Positions 1-11,568 of a stretch of DNA of 35,692 bases are shown here, piece by piece. The DNA is from Saccoglossus kowalevskii (taxonomy: Eukaryota; Hemichordata; Enteropneusta; Harrimaniidae). The stretch covers positions 144,384 to 180,075 of the forward strand of contig NW_003124901.1 of assembly GCF_000003605.2 (NCBI RefSeq), in the 5' to 3' direction. Position 1 is the stretch's first letter. Each line of letters starts with the position of its first letter. Under the pieces are notes generated by a model. The model worked only from the letters and a program-made list of their open reading frames with translations. It was not told where the DNA came from and searched no databases. Position numbers and translations under genes: made by a program.

Positions 1-3000
1 TGATCTGTTTATACCACTCTTTCTTTTATCACAACTTTGTTACACGCTAACGTTATATGCAAATTTTAACGCGCGATGTAGACACGCCCTATTATAGGAA
101 AATATCCCAAGGGTTGAAACGCGCCAGGACTGTGGCATAAAATCACGCATTCGAACCTTTCAAGGTTCGTTTTCTTTACAAATATGGCATCTGTAATGAC
201 ATGTCGCTTTTACATGCGTGGCATGCTTGAAATTTGTGCTACCAATTTTTGCTGTGGAAGCCTTCCATGTTAACGGAATGTGCCTAGAATCGAACTGCTC
301 TCAACAAACCGGTTGAAGCAAATGGGAACCGAACATATTATTTTTTTCAAAAATGTGTAACCATGTGTTCATCGATTAAGTATATAATATATCTTAAATG
401 ATGGCTCAAACGGCACTCTTTATTGCTCAACTGTGACACGAACGGTTTGTTCATATTTCTAAAAAAAATGTTATTTTGATTATAGCAGTTTGTCACCAAA
501 TAAAATTTCGTGCTAGACCGATTGTGAATACTTAGAAGATGGGAGAAAAATGCATTCAATTCATTTCATTTACACATCGATACACTTTAAGAATTAAAAA
601 TAGAGGCCTAAAAATTATACCCGAGGAGAACCAATAAACCCTGTAGATTTACGTAATGTCGTTATGATATGGCGCGCATCTTAGAATTGCATATTATGAA
701 AAAATGCAGTGAGCACGCCCTCAAGTCTAAGAGCGATATACTATTAGGAATAATAACACACATGTCATTAAGGCATTTCGCTCTGCGCAAGATATGGACG
801 AAGACAGGCACAGACGAGCGTTAAGTTCGGTTCATATTATTTGGGGTCTCAGTATTACCTAGCGTCTGGACAGACGAGCATAGTCACACTGATGTGACAT
901 CATAAACTGACAACGCCCTCACTATTTTTTATTAATTGAGTTTTTTACCAGGTATTGTACCCCCAAAAAATTTTTACAAAACAAAATTAAATTTTCAGAT
1001 TAATAGACACGCCTTTGTGTGAATGAATGACACAATTATATTTGAGCTAATTGGGCTTTTGTTTTTAGCAGTGATTGTTTTTTAATAATTGATGTTTTGC
1101 AAGATATTGCACCACAAATGCTCAAATAATTAGTTTCAAGAAGGTTTTTTTTATATTTACGAAAGAGAAAGGGTGTCAAGGTAATATTAGCCAAACCAAA
1201 GAAAAATTTACATGGATATGAAACCCATTATGTCATGTTTGGCTTTGTATCAAGACAAATCAAATTAGAAAAAGTGTTTCTATGAAATTGGTATGACACA
1301 TGACAATATAATCGTCTTGTTCAGTTCCGGGCACACCAAACCGTTGAGTTAATTCTTTATGTCAAAATAGACTATTGATTGGCTATATTGGCTACGCATT
1401 TTCACTGCATTCCACAGAAACTGGACATCATAACAAACAAAATGACCAACAATCAACCGTAAAAGTTTTTACGATTTAAACGATATTGTTATTAATTCAA
1501 GACAAGCTATAGTATTGTGTGCAGACTTTCAACCGAATCAAGAAATATATTGGCACAGACCTGACAAAAAAAAAAGAAAAAGAAAAAAAAGGCCAATAAT
1601 TTGCTATTTGCATTCGAACTTGAAATATATCCCAATAAGCGTAATCAGGGTTTGAAGTTTGAATGAAATCACCCGGTTCAACATAGTTCCAGATAGTTTA
1701 AGTATCAACATTTATGAAATTTAGAAATTACTCCACCAACGTATTCTAAATACTATTGAAATGTTAAGAAATGTAATCAGTTGGCAACCCGATGGTAGGG
1801 TCTGTGGTTGAGTTAGTACTAGTAAAGCTGAACTACTGTACGCGAGGGACCTCTGGTGTGCATTTTTCGGGTCGATTCACTCAGTATATCTACGGTGTTT
1901 GTGTTGCCTGCCAAGCGAACTGAGTACGTCCAGTGGCATCCACGCATCTAACCGCAACAAAAAAAATGACGAGCATATGTAAGTCTTAAATAGTCACTAA
2001 TTTCATCAGAAACAGGGGCTGACGTGTATCATTAATCTGTCATAGGTGATGTTCATGCAAAATTTGAATGAAATCGAGCCAGGAATGTCTGAGAAATATT
2101 GTGATGTGATACACGCTTGTAATCGACATGTGTCAAGACTGGTAATGCTTACACATGTATACAACTGATGATGATTTCACGCTGTTGGCGTTGGTGGAGC
2201 CTTGGAATTATTTTACTTCATGTAGTAACATTTGGGATGAGCTAATAGTCACTTTGCCATCAAAACAATAATTTTAATCCTCTGCGATCATTGGAGAAGA
2301 AGTTATGCTGCAAATATTGTAAAATATTCCTACAGATGGACTTTAAGGATATATAGCGAATATAGTAGAAATAACAAATGTAAAGTATAAAATGATTCAA
2401 GAATACTGATTTAAAATAATATAAATATATGAAGAAAATACTAGTAAACTGTTTAAATATAGTACTGGAAAATTATCACACTAAAACTCATTGCAAGTTT
2501 ATCTTTTGCTAGTTGCTTACCCCTTCTGCCGGCCCACTGGCAATTAATGTTATAAACATAACTGAGAAGTGTGCCAACATTTATATGGGTACAACCCCTT
2601 GGGCCCTCTAGTGACGAAGAGGTAGAAGTAGCTGACACAGGGGCTGCTCAGAGTGTAGTCGTCTATAAATAAAGATTATGGTTTTTGAAATATTTTACTA
2701 TATCTTAAGATAGCGAAAGGCTACACAGCCAAACACGTGCACAGGTGTTGATGTATACGTCGTTGCTAAGACGCGCGCCACAGTACCATGTACTTCTACG
2801 GGCTCTGTGCGAGCTGTTTTGGAACGTCGGTCGAGGAGCCTGTGAAAACTGTTAATGTCGAGAAAACAGCACAAACTCAACTTTGAAGTAATCCCGAGCA
2901 ACCAAATTTATACATGTTGTATGTACGTGTAGGGATAGTCTTTTTACACGGTTCAGGAGAGTCTCAACAACTAGCCCAAAGTATAGTTTTATGAGCGTTT

Positions 3001-4600
3001 TCGGTGGTGAAAATACCCGGATGTCCGCCCGAGAATAGACCGTCGCACCTGTTTATTGTCGATTGCACTCGAAGATAAAATAACGGCGTTGTTTGCTACT
3101 GTTGTTATTAAATACACATGTGTGTGTTCCTGGTAATAAAACAATTTATGGGAAAAGTTATCGCAGCAGGTCGTGAGCCTGTGTTGACCAGCGAGCGACA
3201 TTTGGTATCGCACATTGTCAAGCTAGTTGGCAAAAATGTAAACATATGACTGTTTATCATTAACAATTGTACTATTCTTTCAGGGAGAGAAAATAAGCAG
3301 GTCAAATCTCGGGCTCATACTGCCATGAAAACACCAAGGAACGTGGATGTAACAATTTGCGCGGAATGCACTATCGCCCAACTACGTTATCTTTGAATGG
3401 CGTGTGCACGTAGATAATTAGTGGATTGGTAGATACGAATACCACGTGACACACACGCCAGGTTAACGTCGAGCAATGCATGATGATTCAATGAATTCAA
3501 GGATTCCAACTGCATCATGATCATGAAGCAGGTTTTGAAGCGGATCTCATTCTTCAATTAAACTTTCCATAGACCACAATGTTAAAACTATTTTGAATCA
3601 AATAGTGCACATGACCTGTGTGCGGTCACGTGATACATTCCCTTACGCGATAAATATTCTAATTGCGGTGTACAAACTATGACATCACTTTTTCTCAAAA
3701 TACTGAAATTAGCACATACATTCACACAACAAATTAATTCGAGCCGGTAGTGACATTGAAGTTACCTTTATATTATATATTATTAAATTACAGACACTCA
3801 CAAATTATTTCAACAGTAAAATATTGAAGAAGCGCTAAATTCACCATTTCATTTTATGCAAAATCTTTACATGGACAGAGCTAAAGGATCAACTGGCTCT
3901 ATTGTCCGTTCTCTGAAACGTAACATTGTAGCTATATGTACGTAAGTCAGGCGATGGCATCTTAGATCAAGAGTTGTAATTGGTGGAGTTATTCAGTGAA
4001 TTTGCGCAGTGTAAGTGATTATTATTACTTATTGGTTAATTACTATATGGAGAGATTGCAGTGGACGGTAAATTATTTTATAAATACCAAACACCAAACA
4101 ACTTGAAGTAATACCATTATAATGTACTACTAGTAGTCGCACTATATTTTGAATATAGTGAAAAATGAGTCATTTATACCCGCCGCTATGACGTATTATC
4201 ACTGGTCACATATACATGAATTCCATGACAACGCAAAGATGACAAAATTGTAATGTATGACCACGTTAATGTGACATTGTCCGTCTATTCGTCCGAACGT
4301 TGTTGTGATATAAAAAAAAAACGAAACGTTATTAACTATGGTTGCCACAGGTGGCGCTCAACACCGTAAACTACAAATGAAGCGATTTCACTGCGTAGTA
4401 GTCCAAATGACAGACTCAGTTGTACAAAAACGTTAACGTACGATTGAAAACTTAGTCATATTCTATGACATTTATAATATACATACACTTGAACAATCCG
4501 AGTCAACCCTAATACTAGACCTCATGAACAAATGATCAACGAGATCTCCGCGTGAAAGCTTAGTGAAACAGCCACGAAACTTGTCTTGCTACTGAGATAA
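1..4600. other. Non-coding AT-rich stretch, no gene recognised
   Basis: Open frames here are all short and lack protein-like composition. I see no splice-bounded exon, RNA gene or clear transposon end. There are only short A/G-rich tracts (1567-1592) and scattered ACGT-core palindromes, for example TCACGTGA at 3626-3633. Confidence 0.5.
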
Positions 4601-4622
4601 CGTTTTATTAACGCCTTTCAAG

Positions 4623-4658
4623 ATGGCGACATATTTCACCTTTAGTCCAGGGCTGTCG
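4623..4658 (+). CDS. Candidate isolated first coding exon (MATYFTFSPGLS, then a donor)
   Basis: TTTCAAGATGGCGACA gives a strong Kozak and YY1-like start context (A at -3, G at +4). Twelve codons later the sequence runs into TGTCG|GTAAGT, a strong 5' splice site. Together these look like a short first coding exon on the plus strand. No second exon is recognisable downstream, and the next gene lies on the opposite strand, so this may be chance or a gene with long introns. The 12 residues are too few to assign a family. Confidence 0.2.
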
Positions 4659-5164
4659 GTAAGTCTTGCGCAATAATCCATTCGGCTGAATGTGAATAGA
4701 CGGCGCCCTCTAGAGCGGTTATCTATTTACTGGAACACAATTTGAAGTCTCGTCGCTTTCTCGCTTTCAACGAGATCTCAGCGACCATTTGCTTCTAAGG
4801 TATATTTAGTAAATATACTAGTACATGCTACTTCCTCAAGAACAAGTACATATAATAATGATCGATCGCTAAGTAAAGTTGGAAATTGGAAGATTCACTA
4901 AAATATTAATAATAATAATACAACAATAATCAAATCTGTTTAAACAACAAAACAAACAATAAGTAAATTACATGCACTGTCAAATTTGGTATGATTAATT
5001 TATTTAAGTCCATTTTTTGTATGTGTGGAAGGTTTGCTGAGCTTCATTTTCATTTGTTGATAGCACGAATCATTCCAGAGGACGGATGGTCGGATTCGAT
5101 ATAAATGTTACGATTCGAACTGAATGTTATGGCAAACTTTGAAGATTTTGAATCGAAATTTTTT

Positions 5165-5166
<2 letters not shown>

Positions 5167-5220
<54 letters not shown>

Positions 5221-5249
5221 ATCAATCAATCGATTAATCGATCAATCAA
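5167..5249. repeat. (CAAT)n / (ATCA)n tetranucleotide microsatellite
   Basis: About 20 units of CAAT, pure at the left and degrading at the right through CGAT and TAAT variants. Confidence 0.9.
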
Positions 5250-6008
5250 AATGCAATCATTGTATGATTAATTAAGCTGGGGTTAAGCTTCAGTTTTTAG
5301 GTAAGTACAAAAACCTAATTAAAAATAATAACCCCTTCCAGAACTCGCTGCTATACCGTCTTATTAGTCCACCACCATCGTTATATTTACCGTCCCTGTA
5401 TTGTAAAGGGCGACCACAACGTGGTGGTGAGTCACGTACACAAACGTACGTACATTCGCTTGCCTCGTCATATAATGACGATACTTGCACAAAACAAGGA
5501 AAATATTTAGAAAGAAACGTTAAAGTAGTTTGGATGCTGAATCACAATTCGACACAGTCCATGGGACATACCCACCAGCAAGGAATCCCTTAAAGAATTG
5601 ATACCACGATGTGTTACAGTATGACATTAAGCTGTTTAGATGTTTTATCAGTCGTTTAGTTAAACTACGCCCTCTATGCCCAACTTTCTGGTTATAAGAT
5701 TGGAATTCAGTAGCAGAAAATATTTACATCGTGTTTTGTTTTTTTAAATCCAAAGTACAAATACTTGAAGAAAAACATTTTTGGTGTGGGACTATCTTTC
5801 TCAATGTGAGAAACAGTTGAAACACAATTGACTACATCACCGAGACGTTTACATCAATCTCAGACTAGTATGAATGGAACATGGAACAAAACGTGGTAAA
5901 TAAACAAAACGTAATTTTCTGAAGATAAAAATATTCATCACATTGTTTTTACACGACTGTTCTGAATATGCCTGACTGTGCCTAAGCAACCACAACATTA
6001 CGCAACAA

Positions 6009-6062
6009 TGACGTCATACGTTCATTTATCCCTGTTACGCATTCAACAATGTGCGCATGCGC
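6009..6062. promoter_or_regulatory. Candidate promoter patch: perfect CRE plus NRF1 palindrome
   Basis: A perfect TGACGTCA (6009-6016) is followed 36 bp later by TGCGCATGCGC (6052-6062), which matches the NRF1 core. CpG density is raised through 6110. The pairing is typical of TATA-less animal promoters, but no exon is recognisable on either side, so function and direction are unknown. Confidence 0.25.
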
Positions 6063-6808
6063 TTTAAGTCACACCTGTTGGCAATATTCACCAGTGTGCG
6101 CGGTGCCTGATGATATCTCGGTTTTTGCACTGGGTTAGCTGCCTACGTGTAACCGGAGAAACCCGATATTATACAAATAATTTAAAACACAGTCGTTATA
6201 ATAATGTGTACAACTGGCAGTGTACGGATCGAAGTTTGTAATCGTGGCAAAGTCACGGAGAGTGTTATAGTAGAACACAAAAAAAGGATATGAACCATAT
6301 ATAAGATGACGTCATTATAAGACAAATGTTTTTTTTTTCTTCAGTTTTGTATACTTTTTAAACAAGTACAAATGTAAATACATCCAAAGTTATTGTGCAC
6401 GTGTGAACGAATCACACAGCACAATTGGTAAACATATCTGTAACAAAGTTGGTGTGTTCGATTATTATCGATTGACTTATGACCGTTTTATAGCCGCATG
6501 CAGTGTGTTTTTATCAAGTTGTCTGTAAAAATTACGCAATTTGCCATGTACCTAAAGGCGAAAATACGACCAGCCATGTGTGACTTCTGAAACTCGAAAA
6601 AGAATTTCATAACTAGTTTCTGCGAATGCTCAGAGTCATTTTGTGCCGCTGTCTACAATTCCAGCGTTTGATTAATAATAAAGCATGTCAACTGCATGAC
6701 CTTCAACTATAGATGGATTTACCGAACTCCTAACACTGACGCACTGACAAGAGTCGAAACAAGAAATAACAACGCAGCTTATTTAACTCTGGTAAACTCA
6801 GTGACAAG

Positions 6809-6814
6809 TTTAAT
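6809..6814 (-). terminator. Candidate polyadenylation signal ATTAAA of the GRDP-like gene
   Basis: ATTAAA on the minus strand lies about 146 bases past the stop codon and is followed by the GT-containing CTTGTCACTGAGTTT. No AATAAA is closer to the stop on this strand. The hexamer is common in AT-rich DNA, so this is only the best-placed candidate. Confidence 0.35.
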
Positions 6815-6959
6815 CACAAATCTCAGACGGAATTCAGTGTATTGACATAGTGATTTGTAATTTGTGAAAAAACTAATCAAAAAGCCTGTTGGTCCCTAAT
6901 AGTTTGACTATAATATATCACATAATACAAAACACATTGTTGGAACAACGCTGGTTTGC

Positions 6960-9936
6960 CTAACCCCCGCAACCACCACAACCACCGCCGCAGCCGCCAC
7001 CGCAACCGCCGCCACACCCACCACACCCACCACACCCGCCACATCCACCGCAACCGCCGCATCCACCACATCCACCGGCATCTCCTATTGCATCCATCCC
7101 ACCGGCGTCGTGATGATCACAGCCGAAATCACAGTCTGATACACCAACAGCGCAGGCACTTGTGGCTTCTAAATAGAGGGTATGATACGGTAAATAACAG
7201 TAGTATCCAGCAGCTAGCAGAAATACCATAGAATCCGGATCCGCGGCGCGTGGCTTGTTCCTATAATCGACGGGCTTCTTGGGTTTAGGTTGGCACAGCA
7301 CATGCAATACGGATACGCTAAACGCTATTGCGATTTTCTGTGGGGCATCCGATGTGACCCCAAGCGTAATTCGACCGGTTCTAACATCTAGCGATACGTG
7401 CTTCCCGATATTGAACGTATTGCCCGTATGCTGCATACTCCATTCCTTCTTCGCCAACGGTTCGTTTTCTGCTAAACCATAGAATTTCACCTTGAGGTTA
7501 CCAGGACTACCAGGCGTACCCCGTACTCCGCGTCTTTTGGCGTCTTTGTCTCCGGGAACACCTGGCACCCCTGCACGGAAGCCAACCCACTGCCCGACGC
7601 ACACACCAAAGTCGCCCCGTGGCCCTTTTATCAACATTGCTCTTTGCCCTTCTCTGGGATTGAATGTGCACTGGAAGCCTTGGAGCTCATCGTCCACCTG
7701 AAACAGAAAGGCAAGAGAAATACTACTGGGATATTATACGATTATCGCACGGCTAACTCGAAAATTGGACGGCGTACTTTAGTGTGACCGTGACAAATAG
7801 TATTTCAAACACCCCAAATTATATTATATTATATTATGTTAATAACTGTGTGGGGTATTACATGAAATACATAAATATTATGCGCACTGTGTACTATATA
7901 CTCCTTACCTGATCACGATTTGGCAAAGTACTTGAACCAACAATGTGAGCAACTGATAATAGAACCTCTGAATTGTCCATGACCTCAATAACTGTGAACA
8001 TCATGGCAGGTGATTGCAACAGCCGTACTGTAAATACATGGCGATCGTAGTGATTCAACACCCTGGGAAAAACATACCATATCATATCATATCATATCAT
8101 ATTTTGTAACATCTTATATAGCATCAAAGTATACATAAGGTGACGTTCAGTTTCTCTTTAGTGGTTTGACTGTTTAGTATATCACATCACGTCACGTCAT
8201 GTAACGTCACGTCACGTCACATCATGTAACGCCGCGTCACGTCATGCAACGTCACGCCACGTCACGTCATGTAACGTCACGTCATGTAGCGTCACGTCAT
8301 GTCATGTCATGTCATGTCATGTCATGTCATGTCATGTCATGTCATGTCATGTCATGTCACGTCACGTCGCGTCGCGTCACGTAACGTCACGCCAAATTAA
8401 AATTAGTGCACGCCGTATTCAAGAAAAATAATTCTACACTAGAATCGCATTATAAACCTACCTATGTCTTGCCTCAATTATACCACTCGATAAAGGTGCT
8501 TTCAGTGGAAGGGCAAGGTGAGTCACAGTGTCAAGGATCTGCTGCGGCTGCTTTGGTTCATATCTTCCAGGCTGAAGCCGCAGGAGACTTTCTCCTTGAA
8601 TAAACGATTGCTCAATTCTTAACGTTATGGTCATAGTATTGTCACCAGGCGTATGACCTTCGTTCATTATAGCTATAGTGTACGTAGATGTGCCTACTCC
8701 ACGTAGCAGTACTTCATCCAATACTCGCCGTATATCAATGGTCGCGATGCCAAGAGGCTTTCCAGGGGAGCAGCAAGGCATGGCTGACGGTGTTTTCAAC
8801 TTGAATAGTAACGATGTGTGTTTGGCTGTGTTGAACTTGAACTTGGCAAGTCCTTCCGTAGGTTTAGCTTCCCACACCTGCTGAGGACCTTTTAACTTGA
8901 TCAGTGTGCGAGAGCCATTGGAGATTTGAGCAGAAAGGACGAAACGTTGGCGACCCATCGGCTGGTCAATGGAGATACGTTGTACGTATACTTTACATAT
9001 TTTTGTCTGTACAACTAAACTATCCTGCGGACTAAGAGTTGCTAGTTCATTTGGTGGATTGCCTCTGTACATTGTACCACTTATTGCAAACTCCTCCTGG
9101 AAAGCTGCTTTCCACAGTTCTCTCGTCATAAGATCGGCCTTGACTAATTTGGAACCAGGTTCACGATCAGTGACTGAGTCGTCGTGTTTGAACATTTTTC
9201 CAAGTAAGAATTCCGTGTCTGCTTTGTATATATGTGGATGAAGCTGGTGAGAGTGCCAAATTAGATCCATGTCGTAACAAGGAACCAGGAATATTCCGGG
9301 ATTTTGTTTCTTCAAGTAAAGCATCATCTTATATCTGACCAAGGCGTTTTTGAGAAACACCCTATTCCTATAATGTGGCAAACTAACCTGGTAATAGAAG
9401 ACTCGCTGTCTCTCAATGGCTTGGCATATATTATATGAAATCTGGCTTTCAAAATTAATGTTTTTCTTTGATACTGACTGAAAGTCAATGTCAAATGGCT
9501 CGTCTGGGTATTTACTCTTCCAGATACTTCTAGCTCTGTCTAAGCCATCTTTCCGCTGTCGCGCGCTCATGAGTTTATGGTCTACTACAGTGTTAACAAG
9601 AGCAATGCAGTCCTTCTCGTAGTCATGGGGACAGAGCATATGGACGTGCCAAATCCATTCCACGTCAAGTGGAGGCACGAGAGCTGTAGGATTGTACTGC
9701 GCCGCCATTGGCAACCACTTCTTCTCGTACCTCATCATGGCATTTTGTATGACAACCGGATCCTCGGTCACTTGTGGGTAGTTGTTCACAAGCTTTAAGA
9801 AATCTAGCTGTTTGAGTGCTGCTTCCACGAGATCAACACCAATCTTGATATCTTTTTTCTTAAAATGGAATCCATCTTTTATTGCTTTGGCCATGAGCTT
9901 TGTGAAGTTCTCATCGCCGGGTGTATAGACCGCCAT
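6960..9936 (-). CDS. GRDP-like (DUF1399) glycine-rich domain-containing protein, 3 coding exons, 788 aa
   Basis: Coding exons are 9936-8462, 8062-7909 and 7697-6960 (stop TAG at 6962-6960). Junctions: ACATAG|GTAGGT to TTCCCAG|GGTG (phase 2, Arg492 split AG|G), then GATCAG|GTAAGG to TTTCAG|GTGGAC (phase 0). The frame stays open throughout. Residues 1-260 carry two copies of the family hallmark, DVEWIWHVHMLCPHDY (91-106) and DMDLIWHSHQLHPHIY (222-237), each ending a helical repeat. Residues 310-545 look like beta-rich domains. Two short Gly-X-Y stretches lie at 585-609 and an RGD at 570-572. Residues 751-788 are a Gly/Cys tail with 11 Cys. I see no signal peptide or clear membrane span, so a cytosolic place is inferred. 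In plants this family is linked to growth, stress and RNA processes; its role in animals is unknown to me. Family assignment is from motif memory (Pfam GRDP-like/DUF1399), without a search. The frame is open upstream to 10038, but a 3' splice site at 9960-9959 excludes that part. Confidence 0.9.
6964..7080. repeat. Coding GGC/GGGC-type repeat (Gly-Cys tail)
   Basis: The 3' end of exon 3 is an imperfect repeat that reads on the minus strand as Gly-Gly-Cys seven times, Gly-Gly-Gly-Cys three times, then GGC and a final GG and stop. It is far more GC-rich than its surroundings. Both 9-bp and 12-bp steps vary in wobble positions, so the peptide pattern is better kept than the DNA. That suggests selection on the protein, not only slippage. 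Confidence 0.8.
7818..7838. repeat. (ATTAT)n pentanucleotide repeat in intron 2
   Basis: About four units of ATTAT lie in the 211-bp second coding intron (7698-7908). This is the third pentanucleotide array within 600 bp of this gene. Confidence 0.8.
8076..8101. repeat. (ATATC)n pentanucleotide repeat next to exon 2 acceptor
   Basis: About five units of ATATC lie 12 bases from the AG of the exon 2 acceptor (8064-8063). On the transcript they read (GATAT)n and occupy the place where the branch point would normally lie. Confidence 0.85.
8181..8393. repeat. (GTCAY)n pentanucleotide array in intron 1
   Basis: About 42 units of 5 bp fill more than half of the 399-bp first coding intron (8063-8461). 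The centre (about 8294-8358) is pure GTCAT. Both flanks are mixed GTCAC, GTAAC, GCCAC and GTCGC, as expected for an older degenerate edge around a younger expanded core. In the transcript it reads (RTGAC)n. Confidence 0.9.
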
Positions 9937-9970
9937 CTTGCTCTGCCTTGGTGCCAAACTAAAAACAAGA
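9929..9970 (-). promoter_or_regulatory. 5' UTR acceptor and start context of the GRDP-like gene
   Basis: Reading the minus strand, a pyrimidine-rich tract ends in TTGTTTTTAG at 9959, so the exon starts at 9958 and the ATG follows 22 bases later at 9936. The context is GCAAGATGGCGGTC, with A at -3 and G at +4. This is a strong Kozak context and also matches the YY1-type AAGATGGCGG motif often seen around animal start codons with short leaders. The matching 5' donor and the non-coding first exon must lie above 9961. I could not fix them; GAAG|GTGACT near 10484 is one possibility. Confidence 0.65.
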
Positions 9971-10162
9971 AAACGTACATAGTTTAGAATATATAACAAT
10001 ATCATGCCAGTAATTGTATTACATGTGAACAGATACATTGTTGTTTGACACTGCGTGTTGATGGCCAGATTATGTTAGTATTTATCGAAAACTATCGTAA
10101 AAAATGATGCTTTTGTAGCACACACAAAGGTATTCGTTCGATGAAAAACGAGAAACACTAAT

Positions 10163-10173
10163 ACGCATGCGCA
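10163..10173. promoter_or_regulatory. NRF1-like palindrome upstream of the GRDP-like gene
   Basis: ACGCATGCGCA resembles the NRF1 consensus YGCGCAYGCGCR with one deviation. It sits in a locally CpG-rich patch (GCGCGTACG follows) about 200 bp upstream of the acceptor exon, where a promoter or first exon is expected. NRF1 sites are common in CpG-rich animal promoters. No TATA box is evident. Promoter identity is inferred from position. Confidence 0.35.
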
Positions 10174-10179
10174 GTGATT

Positions 10180-11475
10180 GTTATTGCGCGTACGAAGTTT
10201 CGTGGAACAAATACTCAATATTATACATTACATGTTGAGATGCAATATGGAAGAGAACAATGTAATTTTTGTTCACAGTCATGACCTTAGCCCCATTTGA
10301 ACAGGTAGCAAACACAAATACTAAAAAAAGTCAATGTTTTTTCCACATGTCATTGTACTATTATACTGCTTTACGTTCGTGTTATTGGGTATAACTCCAG
10401 TCATGTCTGCAGTGCTGAGCGGTATTATTGCGTGATAACTTCCACATGGGTAACGTCCCTAAATACACTAGTCACCTTCACGCGCCATTGGTGTTGCACA
10501 TGGATTGTTCCTGAGTGTCATTGTGTCACCGCATCGGCGCCATGAATGCGTGCAGGCGTTCCAAGGGGGATGATTTCCTCAGTTACAGACATCGTTACAA
10601 ACGTCGCGCACCCACCGCAATAGCTGAATTACATATATCGCGGGGAAGGAAAACGATTACAGCTATCTGAACGATCCATTGTGTATAGCGGCAAACTCAT
10701 CACTCATCGAGTTTAGCCTCGCCGTTGCCGTTCTGGCTACTAGATAATGATAAATTAATGCATTTCGCTTATGCTAATCGCTCCTCTGGACTAGATCGCG
10801 TAATCGATTTTTTGTTTCAATTGCGCTTCAACTGAACTCATACCGTTACCAAAATATGATACCGCGTATAGGGAGCACCGTCAGTCACTAACGGTATCAA
10901 AGGAGTTATCGCGATAATGTACATCTTCAAGGCAAGTATCAGATAGGGACAGCCAGAGAGGAAATTAAACAGCACGTGACTAAAAGTTATCGTGATTGAG
11001 ATTTTCAAAACTGTCTGCGAGAACGTCGAGTGTAGTACGTTGCATCACTCAAATAAATATTCCGCGTTTTCCCGTAAAAGTATTCGTTTCATTGTAATTA
11101 ATATATAGTGTAAAAACATTCATTTTCACTTAAACTTCACAATTGTGAGCATATTCACTGAATTTCGATCGTAATTTTTCACGTGGATTTTAATTTAACT
11201 GACTGAACGTATTGTCGAAAATAGCGAAATTAAAACCCAGCGAATAATAAAAGAGTTTACGTTGGCCTAGTAATACTCGAATGGAATTCCACTGAAATCT
11301 CTCATACTCTACGTCACTGGGTCATTTCCGGCAATAAGCAATTCAATATGTCACTGACGTCATCAGATACCCAATTAACAATCACGTATATAGGATATAT
11401 TGACCCTAGATACAATTGTTGGCGAAATAATCAAGAAGGTTTTCATCTTAACTAGAGATTATACTTCCAATAGAC
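10180..11475. other. Upstream region of the GRDP-like gene, no exon recognised
   Basis: No coding exon is visible. It should contain the non-coding first exon and promoter of the minus-strand gene. The block 11050-11265 resembles a degenerate copy of the TACTGTAAA-type element (GAAATTAAAACCCAGCGAATA at 11226, end-like TTTACG). Confidence 0.45.
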
Positions 11476-11568
11476 GATATGTAACAGCTGACATGAACGT
11501 AATGTAACATTAATAATATTATGGTGTTAATAAATTGATATGAACGTGACAATAACGTTACCCTTAAT

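Larger units (their letters stand above)
4660..6950. other. Non-coding stretch with a microsatellite and a CRE/NRF1 cluster
   Basis: No protein-like reading frame was found. Contents are the ATCA microsatellite (5167-5249), a possible promoter patch (6009-6062), a second TGACGTCA at 6307-6314, and the 3' flank of the GRDP-like gene. Confidence 0.5.

Noticed and set aside
585-609. Reading of protein residues 585-609 (Gly-X-Y) and RGD at 570-572 as evidence for an extracellular collagen-like protein (coordinates here are residues of the GRDP-like protein)
   Set aside because: Only two very short Gly-X-Y stretches and no signal peptide; the family is intracellular as far as known.
6877-7231. 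His/Arg-rich plus-strand frame and Trp/Arg-rich minus-strand frame over the Gly-Cys repeat
   Set aside because: Out-of-frame readings of the GGC repeat of exon 3.
9937-10038. N-terminal extension of the GRDP-like frame (34 residues, hydrophobic, signal-peptide-like)
   Set aside because: A pyrimidine tract and AG at 9960-9959 mark an intron end, and the ATG at 9936 has a strong context, so the extension is intronic.
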